Assembly: GCA_947632615.1 (NCBI GenBank)
Contig: CANRPW010000002.1
Span: 1-64,000, forward strand
DNA length: 64,000 nt
Source: an uncultured Clostridia bacterium
GTDB lineage: Bacteria > Bacillota > Clostridia > Lachnospirales > CAG-274
Reading direction: 5' to 3'
The translations under genes were made by a program, and so were the position numbers. The notes under the pieces were generated by a model. That model was given only the letters and a program-made list of their open reading frames with translations, ran no database searches and was not told the DNA's origin. Positions 41,000 through 49,243 of this stretch are shown here, piece by piece (positions within the stretch are counted from its first letter, which is position 1; the number at the start of each line of letters is the position of its first letter).

Positions 41000-42280
41000 T
41001 TATTCTTCTACTGCTGTAGAAACCACAAGATCGAGAGCCTTCTGAACCTTAAGGTCGTCCTTTAATGACTCCTTCTCATCAATGCTCATAATTTCTACAA
41101 GCTTATCCTTTTCTATTCCGCTTTCACCGGCAATTCTTTCGATTTCCTTGTCGATGTCTTCTTCTGTTATTTCAAAGCCTTCAAGCTCGCCTATCTTTTC
41201 AAGAGCAAGTCTGCCCTTAACCTGCTTTTCAGCCTGAGGTCTTAAGCTGTCTTTCATAGCCTCTTCCGTCTGATTGATCATCTGAAGATACTGTTCTACA
41301 GGCATACCTCTATAGCGAAGTGAATTTGCGAAATTGTTGAACATATTGTTTACTTCGTTGTCAAACATACATTCGGGAATATCCCCTTCAAGTATGCCGC
41401 CAAGCTTTTCGATAAGCTCTTCTCTCTTGGCATTGTCAGCCTCTGTTGTCTTGTTAAGTATAAGTTTTGCCTTAACGTCTTTTTTATATTCATCAACCGT
41501 CTCAAATTCTGTAGTGTCAGAAACAAACTCGTCATTAAGCTCAGGCACATCCTTTGCCTTTATGCCGTTTACCTTAACGTCAAACTTAGCCTTCTTGCCT
41601 GCAAGATCCTTTGCACCGTAATTTTCGGGGAAGGTTACGTTTACAACTACGTCAGAGCCGATTTCTGCGCCTACGAGCTGGTCTTCAAAATTGTCTATAA
41701 ATGAATGTGAGCCAAGCTCAAGGTCGAAGCTCTTGCCTTCGCCGCCTTCAAATGCTACGTCATCTACATAGCCCTTGAAGTCGATGTTTACCGTGTCACC
41801 CATTGCTGCCGGTCTGTCAGTAACGTCTACTATACGGGCAGATCTGCTTCTTTCATTATCTATATAAGCGTTTAATTCGTCGTCTGTTACTTCCGTGTCA
41901 CGCTTTGTGTACTTAAGTCCCTTGTAGTTTTCGATCTTAACTTCAGGCTTTACGAATACAACGGCTGTAAATACAACTCCGTCGTCGTCAAGCTTTTCGA
42001 TATCTATCTCGGGCTGTGAAACGACCTTTGCACCGCTTTCCTTAACTGCATTCTCATATGCCTCGGGAAGGATATGATTTATAGCATCATCATAGAAAAT
42101 TTCCTTACCGTATGTCATTTCTATTATCTTTCTGGGAACTTTGCCCTTTCTGAAGCCCTGAAGGCTGATGTCCTTCTTATTCTTGTTGTAAGCAAACTTC
42201 ATGCCCTCTTCAAATTTGGCACTGTCTACAGAAAAAGTAATTTTAACTTTGTTCTTATCTACGGTTTCAACCTTGTTCAT
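41000..42280 (-). CDS. tig: Trigger factor
   Basis: 426 residues. The N-terminal ribosome-binding domain has the signature SLQGFRKGKVPRKIIEMTYG near residue 38. The FKBP-type PPIase domain (~150-240) has AMGDTVNIDFKGYVDDVAFE. The C-terminal chaperone arms follow. It binds nascent chains at the exit tunnel. First gene of tig-clpP-clpX; AGGAGG precedes the ATG. Confidence 0.96.
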   Translation of the reverse strand: MNKVETVDKNKVKITFSVDSAKFEEGMKFAYNKNKKDISLQGFRKGKVPRKIIEMTYGKEIFYDDAINHILPEAYENAVKESGAKVVSQPEIDIEKLDDDGVVFTAVVFVKPEVKIENYKGLKYTKRDTEVTDDELNAYIDNERSRSARIVDVTDRPAAMGDTVNIDFKGYVDDVAFEGGEGKSFDLELGSHSFIDNFEDQLVGAEIGSDVVVNVTFPENYGAKDLAGKKAKFDVKVNGIKAKDVPELNDEFVSDTTEFETVDEYKKDVKAKLILNKTTEADNAKREELIEKLGGILEGDIPECMFDNEVNNMFNNFANSLRYRGMPVEQYLQMINQTEEAMKDSLRPQAEKQVKGRLALEKIGELEGFEITEEDIDKEIERIAGESGIEKDKLVEIMSIDEKESLKDDLKVQKALDLVVSTAVEE

Positions 42281-42317
42281 AGCTATGTTTCCTCCTAAAA
42301 TATAAACATTAGATTAT

Positions 42318-42346
42318 ATAATATATTATTTTTCATAAATTGTAAA
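42318..42346 (-). promoter_or_regulatory. Probable promoter of tig-clpP-clpX
   Basis: Minus-strand TTTACA (42341-42346), 17-base spacer, TATTAT (42318-42323), followed by a second TATAAT five bases further. About 40 bases before the tig start. No CtsR or CIRCE-type operator is visible here. Confidence 0.55.
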
Positions 42347-42438
42347 GTACAAAAATCTAAAAAACCTGAATTTTTTGAAATATAGTCACCTTTTGGCAGA
42401 ACTCCTGACAAAAATCTTCATATTTTACAAAAACCTTG

Positions 42439-42720
42439 TCATAATATTTCCATTTCTGTGTCTATTATCTCGGCATCTGTTATTCTCTCTATAAAGTTAA
42501 TTACATTGTCAATAACCGAGTTTGCCATTCTGCCGTCGTTGGTAACGCAGGCAAAGCCTATCTCTATTATTTCGTGAATATCGTTGCTGCCAACCTCGGC
42601 AACGGACACATTAAACTTATTCTTGGTTTTTTCTGTTATTTTTTTTACCTCCATGCGTTTTTCCTTAAGGGAGCTTACCCACTCAGCCTTAAGCTTTACC
42701 GTGCAGCAGCCTATTATCAT
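42439..42720 (-). CDS. DUF503 family protein
   Basis: 93 residues with the family pattern IIGCCTVKLKAEWVSSLKEK at the N-terminus, followed by RMEVKKITEKTKNKFNVSVA and a C-terminal helix and strand. DUF503 proteins are small ferredoxin-like alpha/beta proteins of unknown function, often next to rbfA in Bacillota. Here the start codon overlaps the PAP2 stop by one base (TGATG), giving coupled translation. Confidence 0.88.
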   Translation of the reverse strand: MIIGCCTVKLKAEWVSSLKEKRMEVKKITEKTKNKFNVSVAEVGSNDIHEIIEIGFACVTNDGRMANSVIDNVINFIERITDAEIIDTEMEIL

Positions 42721-43244
42721 CAGTCTTTACTGCCAAATTTAAAAACGGAAAAAGCACCAATTACAGCCCCAAAGAAAGAACCTAAAAGCACATCGCTGGG
42801 GTAATGCACCAAAAGATAAAGCCTTGAAAGCCCTATGAGAAAGGCAAGTATAAAAGCCATTACTCCAAGCACGGGGCTTGCGCAGAATATGACCATTGCC
42901 GCAACAAATGAAGCCATAGTGTGCCCCGAAGGAAAACTGGGGTCTGTGGGTTCTTTTATTCTTGCTTCTACATCATCATTTGCCTCAAAGGGTCTGTCCC
43001 TGTCTATAAAGGGCTTGAGTATGAGGTTGCATACGAATGTGGAAACAAGCAAGGCTTTTATAAGAATTTTTCCCGTTTCTTTATATTTATTTGATATGAG
43101 CATAATGCAGGCGATAAGTATCCAGATAATGCCTATATTTGCCATGGAGGATATTCTTGGCATTATTCTGTCTAAAAAATCGCTTTGAAAATTTTGCTGC
43201 AAAAACTCTATTATTTTTTTATCCTTTTCACTTACTGTATTCAA
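42720..43244 (-). CDS. PAP2-family membrane phosphatase
   Basis: A 174-residue integral membrane phosphatase. The three catalytic blocks are KPFIDRDRPFEAND, PSFPSGHTMASFVA and SRLYLLVHYPSDVLLG, the standard KX6RP-PSGH-SRX5HX3D arrangement. Substrate could be undecaprenyl pyrophosphate or a phosphatidyl lipid; sequence alone does not decide. It sits between thyX and DUF503. Confidence 0.9.
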   Translation of the reverse strand: MNTVSEKDKKIIEFLQQNFQSDFLDRIMPRISSMANIGIIWILIACIMLISNKYKETGKILIKALLVSTFVCNLILKPFIDRDRPFEANDDVEARIKEPTDPSFPSGHTMASFVAAMVIFCASPVLGVMAFILAFLIGLSRLYLLVHYPSDVLLGSFFGAVIGAFSVFKFGSKD

Positions 43245-43260
43245 TCATACCACCTACTTT

Positions 43261-43884
43261 TTAGTATTCTATGTCACCAAAAAGTGTCGGGAGCTTGCCC
43301 TTTAGCTCCTCTAAAAGAGGAATAGCTATCTCCCTTATCTGAGGATGAGCGTGACTGTCGCATCTTAACTTGAAGAAATGACGCCATTCTCTTAAATTCA
43401 TTGTAACCACTATTTCGGTTTTTAAAGAGTTGGGGAGTATCGACCTTGCTTCTTCGGGTCTTGCTCCTGCTTCTATAAGGCTAAAATAGTTGTTTTCTAT
43501 TGTTTTAAGGGTATCCTCCCAGAGCTTATATTTGTCGGAAGCTTTGTCCCAAAAGCAGGGGTCTATAAATGTAAGCTCGTTTCCGAATTTGTCGCCTGTA
43601 TAGTTGCAATAGCGAGTAGACTCCTGAGAATAGCTGGCTATTCTGTGGCGGACTATCTCGTGAGAAACTCCCCTGTCGCAAATAAAGCGCACGGTTATTT
43701 TTTCATGCTCCAAAACAGACTCATGACCTCTTTTTATAATGTTGGTTATAAACCTTTCGGCCGAGCCGTCGGATATGTTGGTTTCGCTTTTATAGCAAGT
43801 TCTGCCTGCCTTTTCTATAGCCCTTATTATTCTTTCGGGGGCTATGTCGTCTTCTATTACATAATAGGGCTTTATAACTTTCAT
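43261..43884 (-). CDS. thyX: FAD-dependent thymidylate synthase ThyX
   Basis: 207 residues. The ThyX motif RHRIASYSQESTRY near residue 78 is complete, and the C-terminal LREWRHFFKLRCDSHAHPQIR carries the conserved FAD/dUMP contacts. It methylates dUMP with methylene-tetrahydrofolate and reduced FAD, replacing ThyA, for which no gene is seen here. It lies 2 bases after recR, extending the dnaX-ybaB-recR operon. Confidence 0.96.
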   Translation of the reverse strand: MKVIKPYYVIEDDIAPERIIRAIEKAGRTCYKSETNISDGSAERFITNIIKRGHESVLEHEKITVRFICDRGVSHEIVRHRIASYSQESTRYCNYTGDKFGNELTFIDPCFWDKASDKYKLWEDTLKTIENNYFSLIEAGARPEEARSILPNSLKTEIVVTMNLREWRHFFKLRCDSHAHPQIREIAIPLLEELKGKLPTLFGDIEY

Positions 43885-43886
43885 AA

Positions 43887-44483
43887 TTACATCTCCGTTC
43901 TGTATTCAAGAGCCTTAGTAAGAGTCACATCGTCTACATATTCAAGGTTTCCCCCTATGGGTACTCCGCTGGCAATTCGGGTGACCTTTACACCAAGGGG
44001 CTTTAAAAGCCCTGAAATATACATAGCCGTTGCCTCCCCCTCTACGTTGGGGTTGGTGGCTATTATCACCTCTTTTACCTCGGGAGTGATCCTCTTAAGA
44101 AGCTCCTTTATGCGCAGTCTGTCAGGTCCTATGCCGTTTATGGGAGATATGGAGCCGTGGAGTATGTGATAACGTCCTTTAAACTCTCTCGTCTTTTCAT
44201 AGGCTGCCATATCCCTCGGATCTTCAACCACCATAATGGTACCATTGTTTCTTTTAGGATCGCTGCATATATCGCAGACCTCTTTGTCTGTAAAGTTGCA
44301 GCACACAGGGCAAAGGCGCATTTTCTTTTTAGCCGACTTTATAGCATCAGACAAGGCGTTTACGTTTTCTTCGGGCATATTTATGATATGAAATGCCAGC
44401 CTGCCGGCAGACTTTCCGCCTATTCCCGGCAGCTTGGAAAGCTCTTCTATAAGCCTTGTCACCGCTTCACCATAGTAATTCAT
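43887..44483 (-). CDS. recR: Recombination protein RecR
   Basis: 198 residues: [17 protein letters not shown] (helix-hairpin-helix), the zinc finger [16 protein letters not shown] near residue 58, the Toprim domain with [14 protein letters not shown], and [18 protein letters not shown]. RecR works with RecF/RecO to load RecA. It follows ybaB by 5 bases in the classic dnaX-ybaB-recR order. Confidence 0.97.
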   Translation of the reverse strand: MNYYGEAVTRLIEELSKLPGIGGKSAGRLAFHIINMPEENVNALSDAIKSAKKKMRLCPVCCNFTDKEVCDICSDPKRNNGTIMVVEDPRDMAAYEKTREFKGRYHILHGSISPINGIGPDRLRIKELLKRITPEVKEVIIATNPNVEGEATAMYISGLLKPLGVKVTRIASGVPIGGNLEYVDDVTLTKALEYRTEM

Positions 44484-44488
44484 AGCTA

Positions 44489-44839
44489 TTAAAAAAGTCC
44501 GGGAATGCCTGCGCCGCCTGCTATTTTGCTCATGCTGCCTGCTGCGGCATCCTCTACTGTTCTGATAGCTTCGTTTACTGCTGTGAGAATGAGATCTTCA
44601 AGCATTTCGATATCGTCGGGGTCTACTACGTCTTCCGAGATCTCTATTTTTTCAACTGTCTTGTTTCCTAAAATAGTTACCTTAACGGCACCGCCGCCTG
44701 AGGTTATTTCAAACTTCTTTTCTTCAAGCTCCTTCTGCATTTCTGCCATCTGCTTTTGCATCTTCTGGGCCTGCTTCATGAGATTGTTCATGTTCATACC
44801 GCCCATGCCGCTAAATCCGCCATAACCGCCTTTTGCCAT
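44489..44839 (-). CDS. YbaB/EbfC-family nucleoid-associated protein
   Basis: 116 residues. The glycine-rich start [16 protein letters not shown] is followed by helix [20 protein letters not shown] and the core [20 protein letters not shown], then a C-terminal helix. It forms a dimer that binds DNA without strict sequence preference. Element F separates it from dnaX. Confidence 0.94.
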   Translation of the reverse strand: MAKGGYGGFSGMGGMNMNNLMKQAQKMQKQMAEMQKELEEKKFEITSGGGAVKVTILGNKTVEKIEISEDVVDPDDIEMLEDLILTAVNEAIRTVEDAAAGSMSKIAGGAGIPGLF

Positions 44840-44865
44840 TGTTGTTTCCTCCTTAAATTTTAAAT

Positions 44866-45035
44866 GGGGTTCCGCACCCCTGAAAAAACGATTGAAAATC
44901 GTTTTTTCAGGGGGCGGGTCGGGGCGTGCGGGGCGAGGCGAGCTGAGGGGGCAAAAGCGCCCTGCGGGCGCTTTTGCCCCCTCAGCTCGCCTCGCCCCGC
45001 ACGCCCCGACCCGCAGCCTTCCGTGTCAGTAACCC
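44866..45035 (+). repeat. Twin-hairpin element F
   Basis: First hairpin: 44877-44893 against 44897-44913 (17 bp, loop GAA). The second follows at once: 44914-44962 against 44966-45014, a perfect 49-bp stem around TGC. Its outer end GCGGGTCGGGG contains the linker motif. The tail CCTTCCGTGTCAGTAACCCGG is diverged. It lies between dnaX (stop 23 bases away) and ybaB, genes normally adjacent and co-transcribed. Confidence 0.9.
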
Positions 45036-45057
45036 GGTTATATTTGCTCCCCGGCAC

Positions 45058-46674
45058 TTAGTCATAAATGTCTATGTCGGGTATTATTTCTTTTACAGTT
45101 TTGCTTTCTTCATCGTTTATTTTATGAGTGCTCACAGTTTCGTCCTTTCTGCCGTAAACAGTTTCGTGACGTCTGTCGTAGTCTTCTTTAAGTATAAGCT
45201 CTACTTCAAATTGTTTTTTATAAAACTCAGCAAGCCTTTGGTCTATAAGCTCTCTTTTGCGATACCAATAGTCATATACAGAAGGGTCGCTGCATACAAA
45301 ATAAAGTCTGTCACCGTTTATCCAGCCGGGCTTTACCCTCTGCAAAAATATATAAGCTATGTTGTCATTAAGAGATTTGCCGAAGTCGTCAAAGGTGTCT
45401 ATGACATTTTGCATATCCTCGGGTACAGCCTTGGGTATGTCTTTCTTAACTTCCTTTTCGGCTTTTTCTATATTATCACTTTCTTTTATTATACTCCGCT
45501 GAGGGGTAAATTTTTGTTCGGCAAAATTTGCCGACATTTTTTCAAGCTGTTCTATTCTTGCAAGGAGAGAGCTGTTTTCATCATGAACGGGCTTTGTTAT
45601 TCTTACTATAAAAACCTCTGTTATGACCTTTATATTTTCCACAGCCCTTATATTGTTTAAAAGCTCTGAAAATTGTGAAATAAGCTCTATAAGCCTGTCA
45701 AGCTCCATTCTTCGGCTCTGAATTTTAAGTTTCTCTATGTTTTCGGCAGAATAGTCGAAAGCTCCGCTTAAATCTTCTGAAGCTTTAAGAAGCAAGAGAT
45801 TGCGAAGATGAACCACAAATTCACTAATAAAGCGGCGGATATCCCGTCCCTCGTCAAAAGCCCCGGCAAGAACTGTCAGCGCCCCTACAGTGTCAAAGTC
45901 GCATATGCAGTCAGCAAGCTCAAAAAATACGGTCTTATCCGCAGAGCCTATCACTGCCAGCACCTTATCTCTTGTTATCTCCTCGCCATAGTAAAATGAA
46001 ATGCACCTGTCGAGTATGCTTAAAGCATCTCTCATGGCTCCGTCACACACACCGCTTATAGCCCTTACAGCATCATCGGTTATGCTGACATTCTCACTTT
46101 CCATATAGCTTTTAAGGGCATCACATATTACATTTGGGGTTATTCTTTTAAAATCAAATCTCTGACATCTTGAAAGTATAGTAACAGGCACCTTCTGAGG
46201 GTCAGTTGTTGCCAGTATGAACACCACATGCTCGGGAGGCTCTTCAAGCGTCTTTAAAAGTGCATTAAACGCAGCCAAAGACAGCATATGAACCTCATCT
46301 ATTATATATACCTTATATTTACCCTCTGCAGGCGGATAGCTTACCTCATCTCTCAACTCTCTTATGTTGTCTACGCCGTTGTTGCTTGCGGCATCTATCT
46401 CGAATATGTTGAAGCTTCTGTTTTCGTCAGCCATACGGCACATATGGCAGTCATTACATGGCTCGCCGTTTGCAGGGTTTGTACAGTTTATAGCCTTTGC
46501 AAATATTTTGGCGGTAGAGGTCTTGCCTGTGCCCCTTGTGCCGCAAAAAAGATAAGCATGGCTCACCCTGCCTGAGAGCAGTTGATTTTTGAGAGTTTTT
46601 ACTATATGCTCCTGCCCTAAGACTTCTTCAAAGGTCTTGGGGCGCAGCTTTCTGTAAAGAGCCGTATAAGCCAT
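45058..46674 (-). CDS. dnaX: DNA polymerase III subunit gamma/tau
   Basis: 538 residues. It starts MAYTALYRKLRPKTFEEVLG, with Walker A LFCGTRGTGKTSTAKIFAKA near 47, a zinc motif CTNPANGEPCNDCHMC, the DEVHMLSLAAFNALLKTLEE Walker B/sensor region near 130, and a tau C-terminal domain. The ATG at 46674 (GAGGTG upstream) is chosen over one five codons earlier. It is the clamp-loader ATPase. SRP RNA lies upstream, as in B. subtilis. Confidence 0.96.
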   Translation of the reverse strand: MAYTALYRKLRPKTFEEVLGQEHIVKTLKNQLLSGRVSHAYLFCGTRGTGKTSTAKIFAKAINCTNPANGEPCNDCHMCRMADENRSFNIFEIDAASNNGVDNIRELRDEVSYPPAEGKYKVYIIDEVHMLSLAAFNALLKTLEEPPEHVVFILATTDPQKVPVTILSRCQRFDFKRITPNVICDALKSYMESENVSITDDAVRAISGVCDGAMRDALSILDRCISFYYGEEITRDKVLAVIGSADKTVFFELADCICDFDTVGALTVLAGAFDEGRDIRRFISEFVVHLRNLLLLKASEDLSGAFDYSAENIEKLKIQSRRMELDRLIELISQFSELLNNIRAVENIKVITEVFIVRITKPVHDENSSLLARIEQLEKMSANFAEQKFTPQRSIIKESDNIEKAEKEVKKDIPKAVPEDMQNVIDTFDDFGKSLNDNIAYIFLQRVKPGWINGDRLYFVCSDPSVYDYWYRKRELIDQRLAEFYKKQFEVELILKEDYDRRHETVYGRKDETVSTHKINDEESKTVKEIIPDIDIYD

Positions 46675-46702
46675 ATTATTACACCTCAAAACAAATAATA
46701 AA

Positions 46703-46742
46703 AATACAGACGGTCACAAAATCGTTTCGATTTAACAGACCG
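46703..46742 (-). terminator. Probable terminator of SRP RNA
   Basis: Minus-strand CGGTC-TGTT-AAATCG (46728-46742) pairs with CGATTTTGTGACCG (46711-46724), followed by TCTGTATTTTTATT. The T-run is displaced by a few bases, so the call is moderate. Its inner AAATCG/CGATTT resembles the first hairpin of element F. Confidence 0.5.
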
Positions 46743-46760
46743 CCGTTATATCTAAAATAA

Positions 46761-47031
46761 TCCCGCACGCCTTATCGTCGATAGACAACTCCGGACGTTA
46801 CTTTGGCAGTTAACTCAGAACAAGCTGCCTCACAACACACAGGGTGGTTTACTTAGTGCTGCTGCGGTCACGCCCTGACACGGTTCGTAAAGTCCTGTTG
46901 TGTAAGACTCATTCGTCAACATCACTTACTAAAGGCAGACCCCAAAGCTGCAAACCTCGGAAAAAGGCAAGTCCCCCTACTACAGCGGATTGTAGGTTAC
47001 AAGGCACCGCTATCTCCCCGGTTTGTGCGGG
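46761..47031 (-). ncRNA. ffs: Signal recognition particle RNA, large bacterial type (scRNA)
   Basis: About 271 bases just upstream of dnaX, the position and size of B. subtilis scRNA. The 5' TCCCGCAC (47024-47031) pairs with 3' GTGCGGGA (46761-46768). The helix 8 core reads GTCAGG-GCG-TGAC-CGC-AGCAG near 46870, matching the universal UCAGG...AGCAG internal loops around a three-base stem and a tetraloop. The tetraloop is UGAC, of the URRC class, not the common GGAA. It scaffolds Ffh for membrane targeting. A promoter lies at 47059-47087. Confidence 0.92.
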
Positions 47032-47058
47032 AAAATTTATAACAAATTTACGCCAACT

Positions 47059-47087
47059 ATTATATAATTAATTCACTGTTATGTCAA
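47059..47087 (-). promoter_or_regulatory. Sigma-A promoter of SRP RNA
   Basis: Minus-strand TTGACA (47082-47087), 17-base spacer, TATAAT (47059-47064), a perfect match. The start would lie about 20 bases before the paired 5' end, so the primary transcript is probably trimmed. Confidence 0.88.
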
Positions 47088-47118
47088 CCTTTTATTGAAC
47101 TTTTTGCTCATTTATCAC

Positions 47119-48489
47119 TTAGAAGAAAAGGTCTCTTTCGCCATTTTCAAGCCTTATGAGGTTTTCTTTGACGGTTTCTCTTACCTTATCGTTCAATATA
47201 TGGGGAATTTTGCTGTTTATAAGCTCGTTTGCCTTAGCCTTAAATCTTTCGTTCCCGTAGTCAAGAGAATATTCTTTAAGAGTGAGCAGAGCGTTTGGCA
47301 GACACACATTCTTTATATTGCCCGACTTTGCAAGGGACATAAATCTGTCGCCTGTTCTGCCCTTTCTATAGCAGGCTGTGCAGAAGCTGGGCACCAAACC
47401 CTCCTCCATAAGCCAATATATAATATCGTCTGCGCTGCGGTCGTCCTTCAGATTGAACTGCGAGCCGCCATTTTCTCTGTCTGTATAGCCGCCCACCTCA
47501 ACAGAAGAGCCGCCGCTTATCTGAGAAATGCCTGTTTTAATAAGCTCCTTGCGCATTTCCATAGTCTCTCTTGTGGAAATTATCATACCCGTAAAGGGCA
47601 CAGCTATTCTTATAAGAGCCACAAGCCTTCTGAAATCGTCGTCGCTTACGGCATATTCAAATGACCTGTCAACGCCGTCAGCGGAGCATATTCTGGGTAC
47701 GGAAATGGTATGAAAGCCCACGCCGAATTTTTCTTCAAGGTGCTCATTATGGAGCATAAGCCCCAATATCTCATATTTGTAGTCATAAAGCCCAAAAAGG
47801 ACTCCGCCGCCTACGTCGTCTATGCCGCCCTCCATAGCTCTGTCAAAGGCTGTGGTATGATAATAATAGTCACGCTTGGGCCCTGCAATATGATATTTCT
47901 CATAAGCTTCTTTATTGTACGTTTCCTGAAAGAGTATGTAAGTGCCTATGCCTATGTCCTTGAGCTTTTTGTAGTTTTCAACGGTGGTAGCGGCAATATT
48001 TACATTGACTCTTCTTATTTCGCCGTTTCCAAGCTTCATATCATATATTGTTCTTATACAATCAAGGACATAGTCTATGGGGCAGTTTACAGGGTCCTCC
48101 CCTGCCTCAACGGCAAGCCTTTTGTGACCCATAGCCTCGAGTATTTTTACCTCGCTTCTTACCTCGTCCATAGTGAGCTTTTTGCGATTGAAATTATTGT
48201 CACACTTAAAGCCGCAGTATTTGCACCTATTTACACAATAGTCGCTTATGTAAAGGGGCGCAAAGAGAACTATCCTCTCTCCGTAAATATGCTCCTTTAT
48301 CTTGCCTGCAATAGAAAATATGCGCTTCCAGTGCTTTTCGTCCTCTGTGTTTATAAGGGCAGCCACCTCTTTGTGGTCCAGCCCTTTAAAACTCTCCGCC
48401 TTGTCAAGTATGCGGTCTATTTCTTCATCGGTCGCCCTTACCTTCAAAAGCTCCTTTATATAGCTGTCATCTATAAAAAACTTCTCCAT
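47119..48489 (-). CDS. hydG: [FeFe]-hydrogenase H-cluster maturase HydG
   Basis: 456 residues. The radical-SAM cluster is SDYCVNRCKYCGFKC near residue 90 (CX3CX2C). The C-terminal second cluster FCTACYRKGRTGDRF...C has exactly 22 residues between its second and third Cys (CX2CX22C), the mark that separates HydG from ThiH. HydG splits tyrosine to give the CO and cyanide ligands of the hydrogenase active site. HydE, HydF and the hydrogenase itself are not in the window. A TM1266-like gene lies 9 bases upstream, as in many clostridial hyd loci. Confidence 0.95.
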   Translation of the reverse strand: MEKFFIDDSYIKELLKVRATDEEIDRILDKAESFKGLDHKEVAALINTEDEKHWKRIFSIAGKIKEHIYGERIVLFAPLYISDYCVNRCKYCGFKCDNNFNRKKLTMDEVRSEVKILEAMGHKRLAVEAGEDPVNCPIDYVLDCIRTIYDMKLGNGEIRRVNVNIAATTVENYKKLKDIGIGTYILFQETYNKEAYEKYHIAGPKRDYYYHTTAFDRAMEGGIDDVGGGVLFGLYDYKYEILGLMLHNEHLEEKFGVGFHTISVPRICSADGVDRSFEYAVSDDDFRRLVALIRIAVPFTGMIISTRETMEMRKELIKTGISQISGGSSVEVGGYTDRENGGSQFNLKDDRSADDIIYWLMEEGLVPSFCTACYRKGRTGDRFMSLAKSGNIKNVCLPNALLTLKEYSLDYGNERFKAKANELINSKIPHILNDKVRETVKENLIRLENGERDLFF

Positions 48490-48498
48490 AATAACCTC

Positions 48499-48750
48499 CT
48501 AAAAATCCTTCTTTGAGAATGCTGTTTTTACACTCACGCCCTCAATTTTACCCAGCTTTCCCACGAAGCTGTTTATTTCATCAAGCTCGCCCATTACGGT
48601 GAGAGAAATAACGCCCAAATTGTGCTCGGGCATAGGCAGACCCATTCTGCCCTTTACTATTCCCCTAAACTCAGACACCACCTCGTTAAAACATTCGTTT
48701 GCCTTCTTAGGATCTTCAAGTATAGCCCCTATAACAGCTATTTTTGCCAT
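48499..48750 (-). CDS. TM1266-type (ACT-like) iron-only hydrogenase system protein
   Basis: 83 residues from the ATG at 48750 (GGAG 9 bases before). It is a small ferredoxin-like/ACT-like fold: KIAVIGAILEDPKKANECFN, then HNLGVISLTVMGELDEINSF and a last strand. TM1266-family proteins are regularly linked to hyd maturation genes and are annotated as putative regulators. Co-transcribed with hydG. Its leader carries a terminator-like hairpin (48795-48824). Confidence 0.85.
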   Translation of the reverse strand: MAKIAVIGAILEDPKKANECFNEVVSEFRGIVKGRMGLPMPEHNLGVISLTVMGELDEINSFVGKLGKIEGVSVKTAFSKKDF

Positions 48751-48794
48751 AAATACCATCTCCTTTTTTAAATATTATAACCTTTTCTTTCACA

Positions 48795-48824
48795 TAAAAA
48801 ACGGCACACCAAAGGTAATGCCGT
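48795..48824 (-). promoter_or_regulatory. Terminator hairpin in the leader of TM1266-hydG
   Basis: Minus-strand ACGGCA (48819-48824) pairs with TGCCGT (48801-48806), followed by six T. It lies 87 bases after azlD, but also downstream of a promoter-like sequence at 48880-48908. It may therefore act both as azlD terminator and as an attenuator of TM1266-hydG. Confidence 0.65.
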
Positions 48825-48879
48825 AAAATTTCTAACATACCTTTCAGATCAGAGCTTCTTTTCCGTCAGGAACATATTA

Positions 48880-48908
48880 ATTATAACATATATCACAAAT
48901 AAAGTAAA
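48880..48908 (-). promoter_or_regulatory. Probable promoter of TM1266-hydG
   Basis: Minus-strand TTTACT (48903-48908), 17-base spacer, TATAAT (48880-48885), just after the azlD stop. The leader to 48824 contains a TTCC-TGAC-GGAA hairpin and an outer AATATG/TATGTT pairing; I match it to no known riboswitch class. Confidence 0.65.
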
Positions 48909-48910
48909 CA

Positions 48911-49243
48911 CTAAAAAACCAGCTGAACAAGAAGCATATAGCAGATCGTTCCCCCTGCTATGGAAAGAAGCATCCGCCTTTTCCACAAATGAAGAACAAC
49001 GGTAAACAAAGCCGCTATGATTTCGGGCACACCAAAGCTCCCTGAGGTAAAGCTTACATTTTTAAAGCAATAAACCACAAGCATACCGAATATAGCCGCA
49101 GGAAGAGCCTTGCCAAGATATAATATGTACTTCGGTGTTTCCTTATCCGCAGGAAAAACTATAAAGGGTATAAAACGTGTTGCCATAGTGCCTAAGGAAC
49201 AAATAGCTATTGTGATGATCTGCTGAAAAACTGTCATTCTCAT
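48911..49243 (-). CDS. azlD: AzlD-family branched-chain amino acid exporter subunit
   Basis: 110 residues with four membrane helices. [18 protein letters not shown] near residue 14 is the AzlD signature. With AzlC it exports branched-chain amino acids. Its start overlaps the azlC stop by 4 bases. Confidence 0.88.
   Translation of the reverse strand: MRMTVFQQIITIAICSLGTMATRFIPFIVFPADKETPKYILYLGKALPAAIFGMLVVYCFKNVSFTSGSFGVPEIIAALFTVVLHLWKRRMLLSIAGGTICYMLLVQLVF

Noticed and set aside
45058-46674. Programmed frameshift in dnaX to give a separate gamma subunit
   Set aside because: I found no convincing A-rich slippery heptamer with a following stem in the relevant region.
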